A stretch of DNA of 6,050 bases from an uncultured Actinotalea sp. (GTDB lineage Bacteria; Actinomycetota; Actinomycetes; Actinomycetales; Cellulomonadaceae): assembly GCF_946885855.1 (NCBI RefSeq), contig NZ_CAMPHH010000210.1, positions 1-6,050 on the forward strand. Reading direction: 5' to 3'. Each line of letters starts with the position of its first letter. The first letter of the stretch is position 1. Positions 5,903 to 6,050 of the stretch are shown here, one piece after another. A program made the position numbers and the translations under genes. The notes below the pieces were generated by a model, which saw only the letters and a list, made by a program, of their open reading frames with translations, made no database searches and was not told the DNA's origin.

Positions 5903-5967
5903 AGGTCACACCTGATGCGAGTCCGAGCCGTCGTCATCCCGTGGCCACTCGCAGAGCGCTGTGACCT
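5903..5967. repeat. Two-part inverted repeat downstream of the glycerate kinase
   Basis: AGGTCACA (5903-5910) is the exact reverse complement of TGTGACCT (5960-5967). Nested inside, TGCGAGT (5916-5922) matches ACTCGCA (5947-5953). The two arms could form one interrupted stem with a 24-nt loop starting just after the kinase stop at 5899. No T-run follows, so it is not a textbook terminator. It could slow transcription, protect the mRNA 3' end, or be paired binding sites. Confidence 0.5.
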
Positions 5968-6004
5968 GCGAGTTCACCGAGTTGACGATCTTCCTTGGGT
6001 CTTT

Positions 6005-6042
6005 GGTCCGGGAGCCCTAGGGCCTAATGGACGGCCCGGACC
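6005..6042. repeat. Inverted repeat enclosing a 10-bp palindrome
   Basis: GGTCCGGG (6005-6012) is the exact reverse complement of CCCGGACC (6035-6042). Between them lies the perfect palindrome GCCCTAGGGC (6014-6023). As RNA this could form a stem with an internal hairpin; as DNA it could hold regulator sites. It is near the window edge and the downstream gene is not visible. Confidence 0.55.
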
Positions 6043-6050
6043 GTGCGAAA

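Larger units (their letters stand above)
5900..6050. other. Non-coding right edge rich in inverted repeats, probable control region of a gene beyond the window
   Basis: No coding frame is evident in these 151 nt. They hold the interrupted inverted repeat at 5903-5967, a T-rich patch with TTGACG at 5982-5987, a DosR-box-like sequence at 5995-6009 and a second set of palindromes at 6005-6042. The local drop in G+C around 5980-6005 contrasts with the flanking genes and suits a regulatory or leader region. Confidence 0.5.

Noticed and set aside
4921..5964. 347-codon plus-strand frame overlapping glycerate kinase
   Set aside because: It is an Arg/Gly-rich +1/+2 shadow of the kinase with no motifs.
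5982..5987. TTGACG as a -35 element for a gene beyond the right edge
   Set aside because: No acceptable -10 hexamer lies 16-19 nt downstream, so no promoter is called.

Overview
The window is very GC-rich (roughly three quarters G+C), with strong G/C preference at third codon positions and several GTG starts behind purine-rich Shine-Dalgarno sequences. This suggests a high-GC actinobacterium. A Micrococcales/Cellulomonas-like organism is my guess from style alone, not something the sequence proves. I see no tRNA, rRNA, CRISPR array or mobile element.

Layout: four genes lie on the minus strand and one on the plus strand. Reading the minus strand from right to left, there is a tight three-gene operon. 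(1) An RsbQ-like alpha/beta hydrolase runs 4546 to 3656. (2) A PAS-GAF-GGDEF diguanylate cyclase runs 3642 to 2095. (3) An EAL+HDOD protein runs 2089 to 698. The gaps are only 13 and 5 nt. After a 169-nt gap comes a small, very Cys-rich four-helix-bundle copper-storage (Csp/DUF326) protein, 528 to 127. On the plus strand, diverging from the hydrolase, is a glycerate kinase (about 4742 to 5899). The left edge (1-126) may hold the first bases of another minus-strand gene. The right edge (5900-6050) is non-coding and full of inverted repeats, probably the control region or leader of a gene outside the window.

How the genes may work together: in Bacillus subtilis, RsbQ is an alpha/beta hydrolase that acts with RsbP, a phosphatase carrying a PAS sensor domain, to signal energy stress. 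Here a clear RsbQ relative sits directly upstream of a protein that also begins with a PAS domain but ends in a c-di-GMP synthase. The next gene encodes a c-di-GMP phosphodiesterase-like (probably degenerate) EAL domain joined to an HDOD signalling domain. The simplest reading is an RsbQ-PAS input module rewired to c-di-GMP output. This is the most interesting observation in the window. The pairing is seen in the sequence; the mechanism is inference.

The divergent region 4547-4741 contains a perfect 10-bp inverted repeat (4582-4607), a good candidate operator or RNA stem controlling the signalling operon.
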